Both the position numbers and the translations under genes were made by a program. The notes beneath the pieces are model-generated. The model ran no database searches. It was not told where the DNA came from and worked only from the letters and a program-made list of their open reading frames with translations. A stretch of DNA of 64,000 nt from the NCBI GenBank assembly GCA_000697475.1, contig JNEU01000986.1:1-64000 (forward strand). Direction: 5' to 3'. Position 1 is the stretch's first letter; the number at the start of each line of letters is the position of its first letter. This document shows, piece after piece, positions 61,015 through 64,000 of the stretch. The stretch is from Lichtheimia corymbifera B2541 (Eukaryota > Mucoromycota > Mucoromycetes > Mucorales > Lichtheimiaceae).

Positions 61015-61634
61015 TTGGTATTATTCAAGTTGGGAGGAGAGAAAGAAGAAAAGAGGAGAAGAGTAGGAAAAAGAGAAAGAGAGAGAAGCGAAATTTTGAG
61101 ATGAATTGGCTGGGCTCCCTCTAAAGGCTATATTCATCCCCCGCCAGCCTACAATCAACCCGGCCATACATTATCATCACCGCTTCTCAGTCCCTTGTGG
61201 ATCATAATACTCCTCCTTCGTCAGCCATTGGTGCTTTTTTTTATATTGAATGATAGATCACCATTCATCATGGCTTAGGAGATTCAAGTAATAAAACATC
61301 CCAAATTTTACATTGATATGCACCGCCACGTAATCTACATCACTCTCGCTCTCTAACACAAAGTATCCTTATTGAGCAATAACCAAAACTCAAATAACTT
61401 CTTTTCGTCTATTCCTCTTTACTCATTGCATAGTGCTTTGAAATAATAATAATGATTCTTATCCATCGTTGCAAACGTGTCCAAGATTGGGATGCTGATA
61501 ATGACGATGACGACGACGTTTGGAGCAGTTGAGTTTTTCTCTTTGTTACACCAGCCTCACCAATGCATTGACCCAATCCGGTGGATCACTGAGAACTTGT
61601 ATTTCCCTTTCTACTTTACTTCTTTCATATACAA

Positions 61635-64000
61635 ATGTTACGCCTGCAGTCGCACAGACTGACTCCCCTTGTGACACTATCCACTCTACGTCCATTCCAC
61701 TCTACTCCTTGCCATCACCATGCTACCACCATTGTCGACTCGCTAAGGTCAAACTTCAATGCAAAGAAACAAGAGCACATTCAATTGGCAAAACGCGATC
61801 GCGCTACTATCCTCTCGGTCACTGGTAGCTGCGATGGTCTGACGACGCGCAAAAACTATGGTCAAGGTGGACCTTCTGCTGACGTCTATGGTCTTGGTAT
61901 TACTTCCCCAACCGAGGTGTAAGCAATATTGTTCATCCACTATCCAAGGCCAAAGCTAAGGTATCTTTCTTAGGTTCATCAATAACGAGCTCAACTTGCG
62001 TCATGTTAACGTTTATGGCTTCGATTATGATGTAAGTTTGCCAGGGACGTATTATTGGGTGGTATCGTCGCTGATTTATTGTATTATGCATACAGTACAC
62101 CCTTGCCAATTATACCGACAACCTCTCAAAAGCAATCTATGACATATTGAAGGATATCCTGGTGGACATGATGCGTTATCCAAAACACATCAAAGGTAGG
62201 ATTGGAGCTAATCAATCAAAAAAGGGGGCCATTTGATTAACGTAATCGTAGACCTGCAATTTGATCCGACCTTTGCCATCCGTGGTCTTCATTTTGGTAC
62301 GTAAGCAGGAGGATAATAACGCGATTGGTTATTAAAACATTGATCCGATATAGATGTGAACAAAGGATGGCTGATGAAGATTGACAATTATGCCAACATT
62401 CAACTCAACACGGTACACTGTAAGCGATAGCGAGGAAAGGTTACTGCAAGGGAAGGTCTAATATCCTTATTACTAGTGGGACGTATGCCTGTCAATGATC
62501 CTGAAGAAGTGATACAGCATTTTGGAGGAACACACATTTCGCCTGATTATCTTGCAAACAATATGTTTCAATTGAGTGATCTTTTCTCAGTACCGCAGGT
62601 ATTTTAATCTTTGGAGGCCATTGCATAACATTCGACTCATCGTTATTGCTACATACTAGGCATGTCTCCTCAGTGATATACTTCAATACTTCAAAGAACA
62701 CAACATCAGGTAAGGATGATAGCTGGGGGAAGGTCATTTGCTTTGTTGACTCAATTTATCCACGTCATCTAGCTTCCATCCACGTTACTTGTCTGACGAC
62801 GTGGGACAGGCTGCAAGGATCTTACACACGGGATCGCACATGGATGGGGAATTTGGTGTCGGTGGAAGGTTACATATGGCGGTCATTGACGACATTGCTC
62901 AATATCTGGAAAAGTCACCCAAGCTCGTTGGATTCATTGAAAGACTCAGGAAACATGGAAAAAAGACCTTCCTTCTCACCAATAGCAGCTTGCCCTTCAT
63001 GTAAGTGGAAATGACTTTAGCTATTTATTCATAGCTGATACATATCATTGATTATAGTGACCAAGGCATGAAATACCTTACATCAAATTCGGATTGGAGA
63101 GACTTGTTCGATGCGGTGATTGTCAGTGCACGTAAACCGGAGTTTTATCGGTCACGTCGTCCATTTAGGCGCGCACAAGAGCCAACATGGGACTCAGTGG
63201 ACGTTTTTGAGCCTGGGGAGGTGTACCAAGGTGGCAATCTAACGGATTTCACGCGCTTGACAGGATGGTAAGCAATGATATGGGATAGATTGCTTTTCAT
63301 GGAAGCTGACACATTTTTTTGGTTTGTAGGTCTGGGTAAGTGATGACTATATCAGGGAGGTTGTATTCAAGCTCATTAAATCTTGTAGACAAAATGTTCT
63401 CTATTTCGGTGATCATGTGTTTTCCGATCTCATTGATCCCATTGTCGAACAAGGCTGGCGAACAGGTGCCATTATTCATGAACTGGACGCAGAGATACAA
63501 ACTCGCAACACTGCATCTTATCGACACACACTTGCTTGGCTTATCCGGATTGAAAACCTGATAAATGAGGCCCAGACATATTACGGACATGAAGAAACAG
63601 ACGGCTTGTATAGCCTCATCAATGAATGGCGTGAGCAACGGCGTCAAGCAAGGCATGAATTAAGGAACGTCTTCAACAGCGCTTTTGGTAGTGTCTTTAG
63701 AACATATCATAATCCGACTTATTTTGCTGGGAAAATCCGCCAGGTACGTGCAGTGGAATGAGTTCATCATGAGATGCAAGTGCTAATGAGAACATATGTA
63801 GTTTGCCGATATTTACATGTCAAGCGTCACGAACTTGGATCACATCTCCATGGATTATGTCTTTTATCCTGATCGCACCTATTTGCCACAGTAAGTACAT
63901 GCATACATGTGCACAGCTTGTGATGGATAACTTTGTCTAACATGCGTGATGTGATTCTAGTGAACGTCTAGTGGAGAGTTTAATTGATACGGGTAGAATC
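61635..64000 (+). CDS. HAD-type 5'-nucleotidase domain protein (NT5DC2/3-like), 3' end beyond window
   Basis: Thirteen exons: 61635-61918, 61974-62031, 62096-62195, 62252-62296, 62354-62419, 62477-62598, 62660-62709, 62773-63000, 63058-63267, 63330-63335, 63389-63743, 63802-63890, 63961-64000+. The N-terminus (MLRLQSHRLTPLVTLSTLRP) looks like a mitochondrial presequence. HAD motif I is GFDYDYTLANY, split by an intron. FLLTNSSLPF is motif II-like, and VLYFGDHVFSDL is motif IV. The closest known group is the IMP/GMP-type cytosolic nucleotidase relatives NT5DC2/NT5DC3; substrate is unknown. Exon 10 is only 6 nt; skipping it would create a stop. ATGs at 61452 and 61492 precede the chosen start, so a leader uORF is possible. 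The gene is cut by the window end. Confidence 0.8.

Noticed and set aside
1..64000. CRISPR arrays, operons, prokaryotic elements
   Set aside because: The window is eukaryotic nuclear DNA with introns; no regularly spaced short repeats of CRISPR type are present.

Overview
The window is nuclear DNA of a filamentous fungus. Genes are densely packed on both strands. Most are split by short introns (about 45-120 nt) with GTAAGT/GTATGT-like donors and TAG/CAG acceptors. The gene set is fungal: chitin synthase, Zn2Cys6 and fungal middle-homology-region regulators, Atg15, Hsp104, Cut8/Sts1, a DysF peroxin and a FAT1-type acyl-CoA synthetase. Intron density and overall style fit an early-diverging lineage such as Mucoromycota; that placement is inference, not shown by a marker gene. 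All gene models below were spliced by hand from reading frame, splice sites and family knowledge.

Layout. 1-1045 is a non-coding repeat whose diverged second copy lies at about 56737-57810. 1675-11459 holds a leucine-zipper protein, a possible small membrane protein, a DysF peroxin facing a 16-exon acyl-CoA synthetase ending in the PTS1-like AKL, and an unknown multi-pass membrane protein. 13230-18183 holds the t-UTP WD40 protein Utp17/Nan1 and a convergent O-fucosyltransferase-like gene. 20199-21600 is an EamA transporter, followed by a repeat island with a 135-bp inverted repeat (22891-23230). 23766-34784 holds a PPR protein, a Zn2Cys6 factor, the vacuolar lipase Atg15, a Gyp5-like TBC GAP and a fungal regulator with a middle homology region but no visible zinc cluster. 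37121-43197 holds a family-1 chitin synthase, a TPT-family transporter and a 110-aa membrane protein that seems to need GC-AG introns. 43423-47921 is a secreted mucin-like gene with an uncertain 5' part. 48062-54111 holds a CARM1-like arginine methyltransferase, a class IV PLP enzyme resembling aminodeoxychorismate lyase, and Hsp104 with a heat-shock-type promoter. 54420-58530 is a gene-free repeat island with two tandem foldback palindromes and an array of diverged repeats. 58535-64000 holds a RING-CH ligase, the nuclear-proteasome tether Sts1/Cut8 and a HAD-type 5'-nucleotidase (NT5DC-like), cut by the window end and containing a 6-nt microexon.

The genes form no single pathway or cluster. 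Shared themes are peroxisome and lipid handling (DysF peroxin, FAT1, Atg15), cell wall and surface (chitin synthase, mucin-like protein, fucosyltransferase) and protein quality control (Hsp104, Sts1, RING-CH). The least ordinary material is the repeat family shared by 1-1045, 22.6-23.5 kb and 55.1-57.8 kb, and several unusual intron arrangements.
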